Below, one piece after another: positions 1 to 6,529 of a stretch of DNA of 11,456 nucleotides. The stretch lies in the NCBI GenBank assembly GCA_913057845.1, contig CAJXPC010000023.1:1-11456 (forward strand). The letters run 5' to 3'. Under the pieces are notes generated by a model. The model was not told the origin of the DNA. It saw only the letters and a list, made by a program, of their open reading frames with translations, and did not search any database. The position numbers were made by a program, and so were the translations under genes. Source of the stretch: an uncultured Pseudomonadota bacterium (GTDB lineage: Bacteria > Pseudomonadota > Gammaproteobacteria > Burkholderiales > Eutrophovitaceae). Positions within the stretch are counted from its first letter, which is position 1. Each line of letters opens with the position of its first letter.

Positions 1-46
1 TACACCTCTCTATTCGTCGGCAGCGTCAGATGTGTATAAGAGACAG
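1..46 (+). other. Illumina/Nextera library adapter with i5 index (not genomic)
   Basis: Bases 14-46 match the 33-base Nextera Read-1 transposase adapter: TCGTCGGCAGCGTC followed by the mosaic-end sequence AGATGTGTATAAGAGACAG. Bases 1-5 (TACAC) match the end of the P5 flow-cell primer. Bases 6-13 (CTCTCTAT) match the commercial i5 index called S502/N502. This is untrimmed library sequence, so genomic DNA begins at about base 47. Confidence 0.97.
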
Positions 47-263
47 ATCTAATAGCGTGAGGATTCTCCGCGAACACCATGCATAAAATAATTCTTTATT
101 CGCAAAGGTTGGATCCTGTATAGCCTCATGCAAAATATTTTAGTACTGAGACATGGGGCCATAAGATCATAGGCGTTTTCATCTACATGGGCTAAACTCC
201 GCATAGTGCAGACAGAATATTTTTTTAGGTTTGGCGAACCACTAAAGATGGGGAGAAAGCGAG
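47..263. other. Leading non-coding stretch, no gene supported
   Basis: No convincing complete gene lies here. On the plus strand one frame stays open from the adapter junction to a TAA at 84-86 (12 codons), which could be the C-terminal end of a gene cut off by the fragment end. On the minus strand an ATG at 80-78 opens a frame running into the adapter after 11 codons. Neither is long enough to judge. The rest is AT-rich and presumably carries the promoter of the YqhA-like gene, but I see no clear -35/-10 pair. Confidence 0.4.
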
Positions 264-770
264 ATGGGGTTTCATCATAAGATCGAAAAAGGGTTATTCG
301 CGAGTCGTTGGTTATTGGCTCCTTTTTACGTCGGCCTGGTATTCGCTTTAGCGGTATTGCTAGTGAAATTCACGCAAGAGATATTTCATTTTGCTCCAGG
401 AGTATTTGTTTCTTCCGAGAGCGATGTCTTGCTATTCGTATTAACACTGATTGACTTGTCCTTAACCGGAAATCTTTTATTGATGGTTATTTTTGCCGGT
501 TATGAGAATTTTGTTTCTCATATTGACGTCGGAGAGGACGCACATCGCCCTAGCTGGATGGGAACCGTGGATTTTAGTGGTTTAAAAATAAAACTTATCG
601 GTTCAATTGTGGCGATCTCAGGTGTTCATTTATTAAAGCAATTTATGAATATGGAAGCGGTCAATAAAGAAGACCTGAAGTGGTTACTGCTCACTCATGC
701 AGCTTTTGTCACGTCGGGGGTATTGTTAGCCCTAATGGATTATTTTGCATCAAAAACCAAGGTGAAATGA
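264..770 (+). CDS. YqhA/UPF0114 family inner-membrane protein
   Basis: The 168-residue product aligns from memory along its whole length with E. coli YqhA (about 164 residues), family UPF0114/TIGR00645. Shared landmarks are ASRWLLAP at 13-20, the ESD at 52-54, and GYENFVS at 79-85 after the second membrane span. Four hydrophobic segments are visible at about 17-36, 55-78, 109-127 and 141-160, so an inner-membrane location is expected. The molecular function of the family is not established. The ATG is preceded by a purine-rich GGGAGA at 251-256 at usable spacing. It appears monocistronic, because a strong hairpin with a T tract follows about 70 bases downstream. Confidence 0.93.
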   Translation: MGFHHKIEKGLFASRWLLAPFYVGLVFALAVLLVKFTQEIFHFAPGVFVSSESDVLLFVLTLIDLSLTGNLLLMVIFAGYENFVSHIDVGEDAHRPSWMGTVDFSGLKIKLIGSIVAISGVHLLKQFMNMEAVNKEDLKWLLLTHAAFVTSGVLLALMDYFASKTKVK

Positions 771-836
771 GTTATATGCAATTAATCAAAGGGGGTATTT
801 AACTCAATCAATTGGTTACAAAATCATGACTTATGG

Positions 837-866
837 ATTGGTACGAAACCCTTCGTGCCAATTTTC
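837..866 (+). terminator. Intrinsic terminator after the YqhA-like gene
   Basis: Bases 837-847 pair with 852-862 (11 bp with one G-T wobble) around the loop ACCC. The core is TTGGTACGAA against TTCGTGCCAA. A short T tract (862-865) and a pyrimidine-rich run follow. This is the form of a Rho-independent terminator and separates the YqhA-like gene from the MORN gene. Confidence 0.75.
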
Positions 867-1033
867 ACTCTTCATTCTGCACCTAAACACCCCATCAAAA
901 ATACTGGGCCTCTGAAAGTAACCCGGTCATTTAATCGCCACATTCTTGCCTCTGGATTCCCACAGAGCATCCCTATTCTTGATCTCAGCAACAAAACACA
1001 CTTTCTAGATGTTGTTTTTAATGGGAGATAGCG

Positions 1034-1747
1034 ATGAAAACAATTTTCGCATTAACACTTGCAGCGGGACTCACCTGTTCAACCCCCTCATTCGCTCTAG
1101 ATTTTTGCGAAAGCAGCAATAAAGAAGAGTGGATCAACTGTTACGGTGACATCACATTTGAGAACGGTGATTTTTATATTGGCGACATCAACCAAGGCCT
1201 TTCAGAAGGCCGAGGTATCTACAAGTTTGCGGATGGGTCGTTTTACGTGGGTCAATTCAAAGAGGACAAATTTTATGGTCAAGGAACACTGACTTACGCC
1301 AATGGCGCTCATTACTCTGGCATGTACGTACGGGGACAGAGTGACGGCACAGGTGTCTTTATCTTTGGTGACGGAGACGTGTATTTCGGTAGTTTCAGGC
1401 AAGGCAAATACCACGGTTATGGGGAATATCGCTTTGCTAACGGAGATTGCTATGCAGGTGAGCATTTCTTTGACGCTCGCTCAGGTCAGGGTCGACTGAC
1501 CTCCGCCGATGGCACTTATTACGAAGGACAGTGGGCCAACGACAAACGCAGTGGTTATGGATCACTCATATTCAACGACGGCAAGCGCATCACCGGCCAG
1601 TGGCAGGACAACACCATTAACGGAAAAGCAACCTTCACCTCGGAGAATGGCAACAACTGGACAGGCATGTGGGAGCAAGGCTCTCCCATAGGCGTTTCCA
1701 TTGAAGAACTCTTCAGAGGTCCTCCGCCTAAACGCGCATCGATTTAA
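1034..1747 (+). CDS. Exported MORN-repeat protein
   Basis: The 237-residue product has a Sec signal peptide (basic start, hydrophobic core, likely cleavage after SFA at 21) and then seven back-to-back 23-residue MORN repeats from about 47 to 207, with a partial eighth. Units follow the pattern aromatic-Y-x-G-x-[FYW]...G-x-G-x-[YF]-x-[FY]-A-[DN]-G, for example FYVGQFKEDKFYGQG. Cys25 and Cys36 before the repeats could form a disulfide. MORN repeats make an elongated beta sheet used for protein or lipid contacts; the partner here is unknown. The ATG has a GGGAG Shine-Dalgarno at 1023-1027, 6 bases away. A VanZ-like gene starts 29 bases after the stop, so the two are probably co-transcribed. Confidence 0.93.
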   Translation: MKTIFALTLAAGLTCSTPSFALDFCESSNKEEWINCYGDITFENGDFYIGDINQGLSEGRGIYKFADGSFYVGQFKEDKFYGQGTLTYANGAHYSGMYVRGQSDGTGVFIFGDGDVYFGSFRQGKYHGYGEYRFANGDCYAGEHFFDARSGQGRLTSADGTYYEGQWANDKRSGYGSLIFNDGKRITGQWQDNTINGKATFTSENGNNWTGMWEQGSPIGVSIEELFRGPPPKRASI

Positions 1748-1776
1748 CAACTAACGTCTCCCTAGAGAGTTGTGAC

Positions 1777-2202
1777 ATGATTTCGTTTCGAGTTGGTTTT
1801 ACGGCAACCTCACTCACCGGGATTGCCATTTATGTTGGAACTCTCACCCCTTCCCTGGCAATGATGTCACCACCTGGAGGCGACAGATTACATCACCTCA
1901 TCGCATTCAGCGCATTTGCACTCCCAATGGTACTTGTCGAGCGCCAATACTGGCGCCTTATGCTGACGTTGACGCTTTTACTAGGAACTGCAATCGAATT
2001 GATTCAACCCCATATCAATCGTTCAGGAGATCCCATGGATCTGCTCGCAAACGCAGCAGGTGGGATCATCGGTGTGCTCATCGGCCTTACAATTTGCCAT
2101 CTACATCAAAAAATACGCACGCACCGGGTCCCATTGTATGGGCACTCATTTTACAGAGGGTCTGCAAGGATATTCAGAAGGAGAAGACGGCGCAGGCTCT
2201 AG
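1777..2202 (+). CDS. VanZ-like family membrane protein
   Basis: The 141-residue protein shows the VanZ-like (PF04892) pattern: DRLHHLIAFSAFA at 36-48 (the D-K/R-xxH-xxxF signature), a third span with the IE-x-IQP motif, then NRSGDPMDLLANAAGG, which matches the family's R-x-x-D-x-x-D-x-x-x-N-xx-G motif. About four membrane spans are visible. The family is named after a teicoplanin-resistance protein, but most members, including this one, have no known role. It probably sits in an operon with the MORN gene 29 bases upstream. The tail is odd: it ends in seven consecutive arginines and a leucine, encoded within the 5' arm of the hairpin that spans the stop codon. Confidence 0.88.
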   Translation: MISFRVGFTATSLTGIAIYVGTLTPSLAMMSPPGGDRLHHLIAFSAFALPMVLVERQYWRLMLTLTLLLGTAIELIQPHINRSGDPMDLLANAAGGIIGVLIGLTICHLHQKIRTHRVPLYGHSFYRGSARIFRRRRRRRL

Positions 2203-2219
2203 AGTAGCCTTTGCCGTCT
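2185..2219. terminator. Strong stem-loop between converging genes (possible terminator)
   Basis: AGACGGC (2185-2191) pairs with GCCGTCT (2213-2219), and AGGCT (2094 offset, at 2194-2198) pairs with AGCCT (2206-2210); a G-T pair and one mismatch separate the two helices and the loop is 7 bases. The VanZ-like stop codon lies in the loop. The converging cytochrome gene stops at 2246. No long T run follows on the plus strand. On the minus strand a TCTCCTTCT pyrimidine stretch follows, so it may serve as terminator mainly for the minus-strand gene, or as a 3' stabiliser. Confidence 0.55.
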
Positions 2220-2245
2220 GCCTTCGGGAGGTTGATTCTGTATAA

Positions 2246-2698
2246 CTATTCTGGAAAAACCATCGCGTCTTGATTTTCAGCATAGGGGTCTTTGATTTCA
2301 CTCGACGCGATGCGCGCTTGCTCGGTCGCCCGCAGATAAGTCACAACAGCTATAATTTGGTCATTATTCAATACGCTACTGAACGCACCCATCTTTCCAC
2401 CGCGACTACCGGTTCGAGGCGTGCCCGAGTGAATCGTTTCATAGATCTCGCTGTTGGTGTTTCCCCTAAACATAAACTTCCCACAACTGAGACATGGCGC
2501 TCGTCCAGTTCCCACGCCACGGCCACCATGACATGCCGAGCATTTTTCAGAAAATAACTCACCACCTTGTGCCACCACCTTCACGTCAGCAATCGGCACT
2601 TCTAAATCAGAAGGATTCATCTGATGCGTTTGAGCATGCGCACTCCACGTGGCCATAAGCAATGACAAGGCAAAAACAATGGAGCTGTATCGAATCAT
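2246..2698 (-). CDS. Exported monohaem cytochrome c with an extra CxxC
   Basis: A 150-residue c-type cytochrome for the periplasm. The signal peptide is 1-22 (cleavage after AHA). The haem-binding CSACH is at 53-57, and Met103 in GGKMGAF is the likely distal ligand, followed by the usual C-terminal helix (NDQIIAVVTYLR). Oddly, a second cysteine pair, CLSC (69-72), sits 12 residues after the haem motif without a histidine, so it should not bind haem; it could be a disulfide, metal site or redox switch. I start at ATG 2698 because the signal peptide begins there, a GGAA lies upstream, and a longer in-frame start (2770) falls inside a probable promoter. The electron-transfer partner cannot be told from context. 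Confidence 0.88.
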   Translation of the reverse strand: MIRYSSIVFALSLLMATWSAHAQTHQMNPSDLEVPIADVKVVAQGGELFSEKCSACHGGRGVGTGRAPCLSCGKFMFRGNTNSEIYETIHSGTPRTGSRGGKMGAFSSVLNNDQIIAVVTYLRATEQARIASSEIKDPYAENQDAMVFPE

Positions 2699-2744
2699 GG
2701 TTAAATTCCGTTCAAATAACATATTGAAAGATGTGAGTCTCAAT

Positions 2745-2775
2745 TCTATACAAAGTTCAATACCAGACATGTCAA
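2745..2775 (-). promoter_or_regulatory. Candidate promoter of the cytochrome c gene
   Basis: Reading the minus strand, a perfect TTGACA (2775-2770) is followed after 19 bases by TATAGA (2750-2745). The predicted start near 2738 would give a leader of about 40 bases to the ATG at 2698. The spacer is longer than the ideal 17, so this is moderate evidence. It supports the shorter start for the cytochrome. Confidence 0.4.
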
Positions 2776-2865
2776 AAGTAGTGCTACAGCGATCTAATCA
2801 CAGTCTATACGGGAACCTAATACACCACGGATCATCTGAATCTCTTTAATTCAAAGGACAATATC

Positions 2866-3243
2866 GTGATCACCGTCTTTTATGATGACCTGTGCGGCCT
2901 ATGCTCCAAAGAAATTCGCACATACCAACACGCAGATAAAAAGGAACAGTTTCTGTGGCAAAGCCTCTCAGACCCCAACCTCAATCTAGACAAAGAATCA
3001 TTTGATCTCGTGATGGCTCTCGAGCAGCTGCATGTAAAAGATAATTCAGGGTGTTTACACATCGGTGTCGGCGCGTTTATTGTGATTTGGAGACACTTAC
3101 CCCTCTGGAGTCTCTTAGCTAGAATCGCATCAATCCGGCCTATCCATTGGGTGCTGAGTATCGTTTATGTGAGGTTTGCGAAACGCAGGTTTCACAAACT
3201 GGCTCACTGCCAGATCGCGCTCAAACAACAATTGAAAAAATAG
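2866..3243 (+). CDS. DCC-family thiol-disulfide protein (DUF393)
   Basis: A 125-residue protein of the DCC family (DUF393, PF04134), named for its N-terminal motif D-x-x-C-G-x-C. Here it reads VFYDDLCGLC, with Cys10 and Cys13 as the CxxC pair on a predicted thioredoxin-like first strand. A later hydrophobic segment (about 68-85) and the basic C-terminal helix also fit the family. Thiol-disulfide exchange is the family prediction; substrates are unknown. The start is GTG, supported by AAAGGA at 2853-2858 with 7-base spacing. The gene is divergent from the cytochrome c gene with about 167 bases between them. The association with haem maturation chemistry is suggestive only. Confidence 0.88.
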   Translation: MITVFYDDLCGLCSKEIRTYQHADKKEQFLWQSLSDPNLNLDKESFDLVMALEQLHVKDNSGCLHIGVGAFIVIWRHLPLWSLLARIASIRPIHWVLSIVYVRFAKRRFHKLAHCQIALKQQLKK

Positions 3244-3260
3244 CTCGACGATTTAATTTA

Positions 3261-3285
3261 AAAATCCCTCTGTTGAGGGCCTTTT
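3261..3285 (+). terminator. Intrinsic terminator after the DCC gene
   Basis: CCCTC (3266-3270) and GAGGG (3275-3279) form a stem around TGTT. An A run lies upstream and CCTTTT follows. It starts 18 bases after the DCC stop codon. The stem is short (5 bp), so strength is moderate. Confidence 0.6.
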
Positions 3286-3318
3286 AAAGTGCTCTACGAC
3301 ATCATCTTCGGCGCACAG

Positions 3319-3549
3319 TTACATCTCAACGCGATACACATCATATTGCAGGTATAACGGCTTACCGGCAGCATTCACAAGTTGCATCGATACCATTTAA
3401 CCGACGAACACACTACCGATTGCTAAATCAATCAGTACCGACACATCAGTTTTAATAGATCTAATTAGATAAACGCACTTAAAGTGCGACTCATATGGCG
3501 CAAACAAGCATATTGTGCTGCAATTTTTAACATTGACAATAGAAACTTG
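3319..3549 (-). pseudogene. Possible decayed reading frame with one internal stop
   Basis: One minus-strand frame is open from 3549 down to a TAA at 3399-3397, then open again for 25 codons to a TAA at 3321-3319. The residues either side of the internal stop read like protein (TDVSVLIDLAIGSVFVG, stop, then MQLVNAAGKPLYLQYDVYR). I recognise no family, there is no clear Shine-Dalgarno, and an open stretch of this length could arise by chance. The 25-codon part alone (ATG at 3396) could be a small ORF instead. Confidence 0.2.
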
Positions 3550-3553
3550 TCAA
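3533..3553. promoter_or_regulatory. Perfect inverted repeat TTGACAA-N7-TTGTCAA
   Basis: Two 7-base arms (3533-3539 and 3547-3553) are exact reverse complements, separated by 7 bases. Each arm contains a consensus -35 hexamer TTGACA facing outward or inward on its own strand, so the site could be a regulator operator, a pair of divergent -35 elements, or both. No good -10 is seen on either strand at 17 bases. Confidence 0.35.
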
Positions 3554-3653
3554 AAAATGAATTAGGGCAAGTACAGTTTAGGCAATTCGATTGCAAATGG
3601 TCTTGGGATGTAAGTACTAAAAATTATCCACAACATTGCAGCGCCACAAAATC

Positions 3654-3924
3654 ATGACCCGCGAGAATAGGGATTTAATACTCGAACGTTTCTCTTCACA
3701 CCTGAATGACACCGTAGCGTCCAAAATACGGCGAGAAATTCAGCGGCGCTAAATTTGCCGATCAATACAACTTGCGCGCGACTGGAACCACCACGATTTC
3801 ACGACAAACGGCTCTGCGATGGCTCTCAGGGGAAGGGTTTCCCGACTGCGGAAGACTCTATACCCTGATCGATTGGCTAGATCTGCATGTCGATGAAATA
3901 TTTCGAACGAATAAAGACCACTAG
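3654..3924 (+). pseudogene. XRE-like helix-turn-helix regulator with a 1-base frameshift
   Basis: Frame one starts at ATG 3654 and stops at 3750-3752 after 32 codons. From about 3727 the next frame continues smoothly to TAG 3922-3924. Removing one A from the AAAA run at 3723-3726 joins them into 89 residues with no internal stop. The joined product reads ...ASKYGEKFSGAKFADQYNL, then TTISRQTALRWLSGEGFPD, a typical helix-turn-helix with recognition helix and the LxGExxP turn of XRE/Cro-like repressors, then a C-terminal helix pair LYTLIDWLDLHVDEIF. No strong Shine-Dalgarno is seen. It is a recent pseudogene, an assembly error, or a shifted gene. Palindromes upstream suit an autoregulator. Confidence 0.65.
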
Positions 3925-3937
3925 AGTTCTACAACTC

Positions 3938-3949
3938 ATGTCGCGACAT
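3938..3949. repeat. Perfect 12-bp palindrome ATGTCGCGACAT
   Basis: A fully self-complementary 12-mer between the stop of the helix-turn-helix gene and the stop of the converging lpoB gene. Next to it GAGTT (3924-3928) and AACTC (3933-3937) form a small stem. Neither has a T tract, so they are not clear terminators. A protein-binding site is possible. Confidence 0.35.
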
Positions 3950-3967
3950 TTAAGGTGGCGCGTTCGG

Positions 3968-4546
3968 TTAATCCCGTATTTTCCTAATATCGGTCTCGTC
4001 TGACCACTCGAGAATTCCAGTTCGTATTTCCCAGACCTGCAGGTTTACCTTGTAGTAAACATCTTTCACATCCGAACTCTGCTTCACTATCGACCGAATA
4101 CTACCTTCCAATCGATAGGCAGCGCCTAGCATTTTGCCTTTCTCGGCTATCGTCTCTTGGTCGTAGTATTCCCCATCCTGTTGACGGTCTAATTCACTGA
4201 CTTGTTGTGCCATTGCTTCCTCATCCACGACAAATCGAACGACCCCGCTTCGCGCTAACTCGGTTCGAATCGAATCTGTAATCGCACGTGTATCGATGTA
4301 TTCACTCGTAAGGTTTTTAACATCTTGCACAGTAATCAATGGGCGATTCCCCTCAACCACTAATTGAGACACCAACATGGAGCGCGTCATCTCTTCCGCG
4401 ACTTTGTGCAAGTCCGTTGAACCAAACTCAATTGACACTGTTTCGATACCCTTTGGGTCTCCATAACGAACCGATTTGGAGCATCCCAAAACCATACTAA
4501 AAACAATCAAAAGCGCAACGCGTAAAACGTAAGTTCGCTGGAACAT
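3968..4546 (-). CDS. lpoB: LpoB, lipoprotein activator of PBP1B
   Basis: Outer-membrane lipoprotein of the LpoB family (PF13036). In E. coli it reaches through the peptidoglycan and activates the synthase PBP1B. Family landmarks are the FGSTDLHKVAEEM segment, ITVQDVKNLTSEYIDT followed by RAITDSIRTELARSGVVRFV, and the C-terminal DVYYKVNLQVWEIRTGILEW with DETDIRKIR. The lipobox ends in LGC at Cys22, followed by Ser, favouring outer-membrane sorting. I choose ATG 4546 (192 residues) because GAGG at 4558-4555 lies 8 bases upstream. An upstream in-frame GTG (4564) would overlap the preceding stop as GTGA but sits over that Shine-Dalgarno. It is the last gene of a three-lipoprotein operon. The linker between Cys and domain is short compared with E. 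coli LpoB. Confidence 0.93.
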   Translation of the reverse strand: MFQRTYVLRVALLIVFSMVLGCSKSVRYGDPKGIETVSIEFGSTDLHKVAEEMTRSMLVSQLVVEGNRPLITVQDVKNLTSEYIDTRAITDSIRTELARSGVVRFVVDEEAMAQQVSELDRQQDGEYYDQETIAEKGKMLGAAYRLEGSIRSIVKQSSDVKDVYYKVNLQVWEIRTGILEWSDETDIRKIRD

Positions 4547-4560
4547 ATAGGTAACCTCGC

Positions 4561-4944
4561 TCACTCTTTAATCAAAAATTTGGTGTCTGCCGCCAACCAA
4601 TTAGGCGCAGTACCTCGAATTGTTTTAACTTCCTTTGGATAGAGATAAACCGGCTTCCAAGCTTCCTCTCGACCAAGCACCACTCCCTCTTCATCAAACC
4701 AATCAAAACGATAAGCCAATGATCGCTCTTTATCATCATCGTTTTTTATTTCGACTAAAACGCGCAAAATGCCATCTTTAGGAATACACGAAACTTTGAC
4801 AATATCAATATCTCCTAAATCGCCGACGAAGACTACGTCACCGTTTGGACATCCATTTTTCTTGCCCATGAACGAACACGACACAAGGAACAGGAGCAAC
4901 CCCAATGCTGAGAGGTACCGTAATTGCTTAAACCAGGATCTCAT
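4561..4944 (-). CDS. YcfL-like lipoprotein (DUF1425)
   Basis: A 127-residue lipoprotein. The signal peptide ends in the classic lipobox LVSC, with Cys23 as the acylated residue. The rest is a predicted small beta sandwich with conserved pattern RVLVEIKNDDDKERSLAYRFDWFDEEGVVL and later WKPVYLYPKEVKTIRGTAPN, matching DUF1425 (PF07233), the YcfL family. In E. coli ycfL lies immediately before lpoB, and the same order holds here: the TGA lies 14 bases before the LpoB ATG. The function is unknown but the conserved linkage suggests a role near PBP1B activation. A GGTGAG sequence sits about 5 bases before the ATG, and the upstream gene stops 17 bases earlier. Confidence 0.9.
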   Translation of the reverse strand: MRSWFKQLRYLSALGLLLFLVSCSFMGKKNGCPNGDVVFVGDLGDIDIVKVSCIPKDGILRVLVEIKNDDDKERSLAYRFDWFDEEGVVLGREEAWKPVYLYPKEVKTIRGTAPNWLAADTKFLIKE

Positions 4945-4961
4945 ATGCGCTCACCCATCAA

Positions 4962-6332
4962 TTAGTCAAAAGACACTTGCTTAACATACCATTGTGCGCC
5001 TACCCGGCGCATAAAAAGTAGCATATATTTACCATCAACAACTACATCCATCGACCGACTGCTTGATCCCGATCGAAATTCGATATGATGTGCCCCTCGA
5101 TGCATGAGCACGCGACCAAGCCCAATGCGCGCCGGCAATAAACGCCAACTCCTATCATCCGCTGACTCCGTAACAATTGCTGCGAGAGCAACCAAATCAC
5201 CCACGACTCCTGAATCATCCAGTTCGTCAGCGGCACTTTGCATTGACACTTTCAGGCCACTACGCAGTACACCTCTCGTGATGATACCCGGCATCTCATC
5301 CTTTAACGATCGACGAGACATGAGATCAATATCAACAATATCCGGACTGAACTCAATGACATCACCTGCAACAATGACACTCGGTTGAGGCAACTCGGAA
5401 CGAGCACCGTATGCAGGCACCGAGAAAGGTACGTACGTAATGTCACCGTTATGGACTAACAAACCATTGATTTCAATAGATATTTTTGATGGTGACAGTC
5501 CTTCTTCATAGACAACCAACAAGTCGGTGTAGCCATCATCATCAGGACGCTTTATACGCTCTTCGAGACCCATTAACCCGGCACGCAATACGGGATGATT
5601 TGACCTAAGCTCAATTGCTTTTCTATATCCGGGTGCAGATAAACTGGGCTCATTGAGTTGCTCATAGATGAACCCAGCCAAGTAATGGCTGAACGCATTT
5701 TGATAGCTATTCCGTAAACCACTCAACTCTGGGGCGTCACTTGTCTCGACGGGATAGCCATTTAAATCCTCAATCCGATAAGATTTTTGAGCATCCTCTT
5801 GTGATACTAAAAGTGCTTGTCGCTCTCTAAATCCCTCAATAATCGCTTCCCGCTCATGAGTGGATTTAATGGCAACACGTGCTGAAGCGACGTCTCCCAT
5901 CATAAGGTGCGTGAGCGCAATGCGGGTTGTGAGCATAACTTTTTCAAAGTCATACCCTTGGTAACTTTTTACTTTATCGTTAATCAAGACGGAGCCGACA
6001 TCCTGAGTGATTAAACCTGTATTGAGGCGAGCCAATGATTCCCACCCCTGAACGAGTTGATCAGCAGCGCGCCAAAGTTTCAGCGCTTGGTCATAGTCCC
6101 CCTTTAACCAATATAACTCCCCAGCCTCGAGAAAATAAAGAAGTTGATTAGCGGTTACGTGTCGACGCTCATGCAAACCCAAAGCATCGTCCAACTGTCC
6201 AGATAGAACCGCATCGGAAACCTGATTGAGTTCTACTTCATACCGCGACAAAGACTGACACCCTCCCAAAACACATGCAGACACAAAAATGCCAATCAGT
6301 CTCAGTAACATTAAATATGTCACGTCACACAT
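4962..6332 (-). CDS. COG3014-like TPR lipoprotein
   Basis: First gene of the lipoprotein operon, 456 residues. The N terminus is a lipoprotein signal with lipobox LGGC (Cys25). The next 250 or so residues are helical and TPR-like (for example LLYFLEAGELYWLKGDYDQALKLW and later FIYEQLNEPSLSAPGYRKAIELRSNHP). The C-terminal part is beta-rich, opening with DLLVVYEEGLSPSKISIEI, as in COG3014 lipoproteins found next to ycfL and lpoB in several gammaproteobacteria. The role is unknown; by context an outer-membrane scaffold connected with cell-wall synthesis is plausible. The start is uncertain: ATG 6332 gives a slightly long signal; an internal GTG (codon 4) or ATG (codon 8) would also keep the lipobox. 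No start has a good Shine-Dalgarno. Confidence 0.85.
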   Translation of the reverse strand: MCDVTYLMLLRLIGIFVSACVLGGCQSLSRYEVELNQVSDAVLSGQLDDALGLHERRHVTANQLLYFLEAGELYWLKGDYDQALKLWRAADQLVQGWESLARLNTGLITQDVGSVLINDKVKSYQGYDFEKVMLTTRIALTHLMMGDVASARVAIKSTHEREAIIEGFRERQALLVSQEDAQKSYRIEDLNGYPVETSDAPELSGLRNSYQNAFSHYLAGFIYEQLNEPSLSAPGYRKAIELRSNHPVLRAGLMGLEERIKRPDDDGYTDLLVVYEEGLSPSKISIEINGLLVHNGDITYVPFSVPAYGARSELPQPSVIVAGDVIEFSPDIVDIDLMSRRSLKDEMPGIITRGVLRSGLKVSMQSAADELDDSGVVGDLVALAAIVTESADDRSWRLLPARIGLGRVLMHRGAHHIEFRSGSSSRSMDVVVDGKYMLLFMRRVGAQWYVKQVSFD

Positions 6333-6400
6333 AATCCATGATAACTGTTTGTCTGCGCATTACTCATACCCTATCATCCATCCATCGCCACAGGGCTCCC

Positions 6401-6420
6401 TTAGATTCCAATTAATCTAA
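6401..6420. promoter_or_regulatory. Inverted repeat TTAGATT-N6-AATCTAA in divergent intergenic region
   Basis: Perfect 7-base arms (6401-6407, 6414-6420) lie midway between the divergent COG3014-like gene and the cytochrome c4-like gene. It is placed where an operator for either promoter would be. The region 6460-6495 is AT-rich and probably holds the cytochrome promoter, but I cannot fix its hexamers. Confidence 0.3.
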
Positions 6421-6529
6421 AAAGTCTTAAACCCAATAGCCTCAGCATAATCTAATGAACTATTATATTTAACGATTTATGCTCTAATATGGATATCAAG
6501 CACTCACACAGAAGAAAGAAATTAGATTG

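Larger units (their letters stand above)
3286..3653. other. Palindrome-rich intergenic stretch
   Basis: No intact gene over about 370 bases. It holds, in order, a possible gene relic on the minus strand (3319-3549), the perfect 12-bp palindrome ATCTAATTAGAT (3459-3470), CGCACTT-A-AAGTGCG (3474-3488), TTGACAA-N7-TTGTCAA (3533-3553), GCAAT-TCG-ATTGC (3582-3594) and the 9-mer TTATCCACA (3624-3632), which equals the DnaA-box consensus. The dyads have different half-sites, so they are not copies of one operator. They lie upstream of a small helix-turn-helix gene, which makes operator function plausible. Confidence 0.55.

Noticed and set aside
1202..1750. Open frames on both strands inside the MORN gene
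   Set aside because: They are shadows produced by the repetitive 69-base coding units; none has a Shine-Dalgarno or protein-like family features.
2649..2849. Plus-strand open frame overlapping the cytochrome c promoter region
   Set aside because: It overlaps the signal-peptide coding part of the cytochrome and its promoter, has no Shine-Dalgarno, and its product resembles nothing.
3624..3632. TTATCCACA as part of a replication origin
   Set aside because: It is a single perfect DnaA-box-like 9-mer with no further boxes, no AT-rich unwinding element beside it and no dnaA, dnaN, gidA or rep gene in the window. One match by chance in 11 kb is not rare.
3720..3752. Programmed ribosomal frameshift in the helix-turn-helix gene
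   Set aside because: The shift needed skips one base at TCC AAA ATA. There is no heptameric slippery site, no nearby stimulatory pseudoknot that I can see and no Shine-Dalgarno-like stimulator, so an indel or assembly error is simpler.
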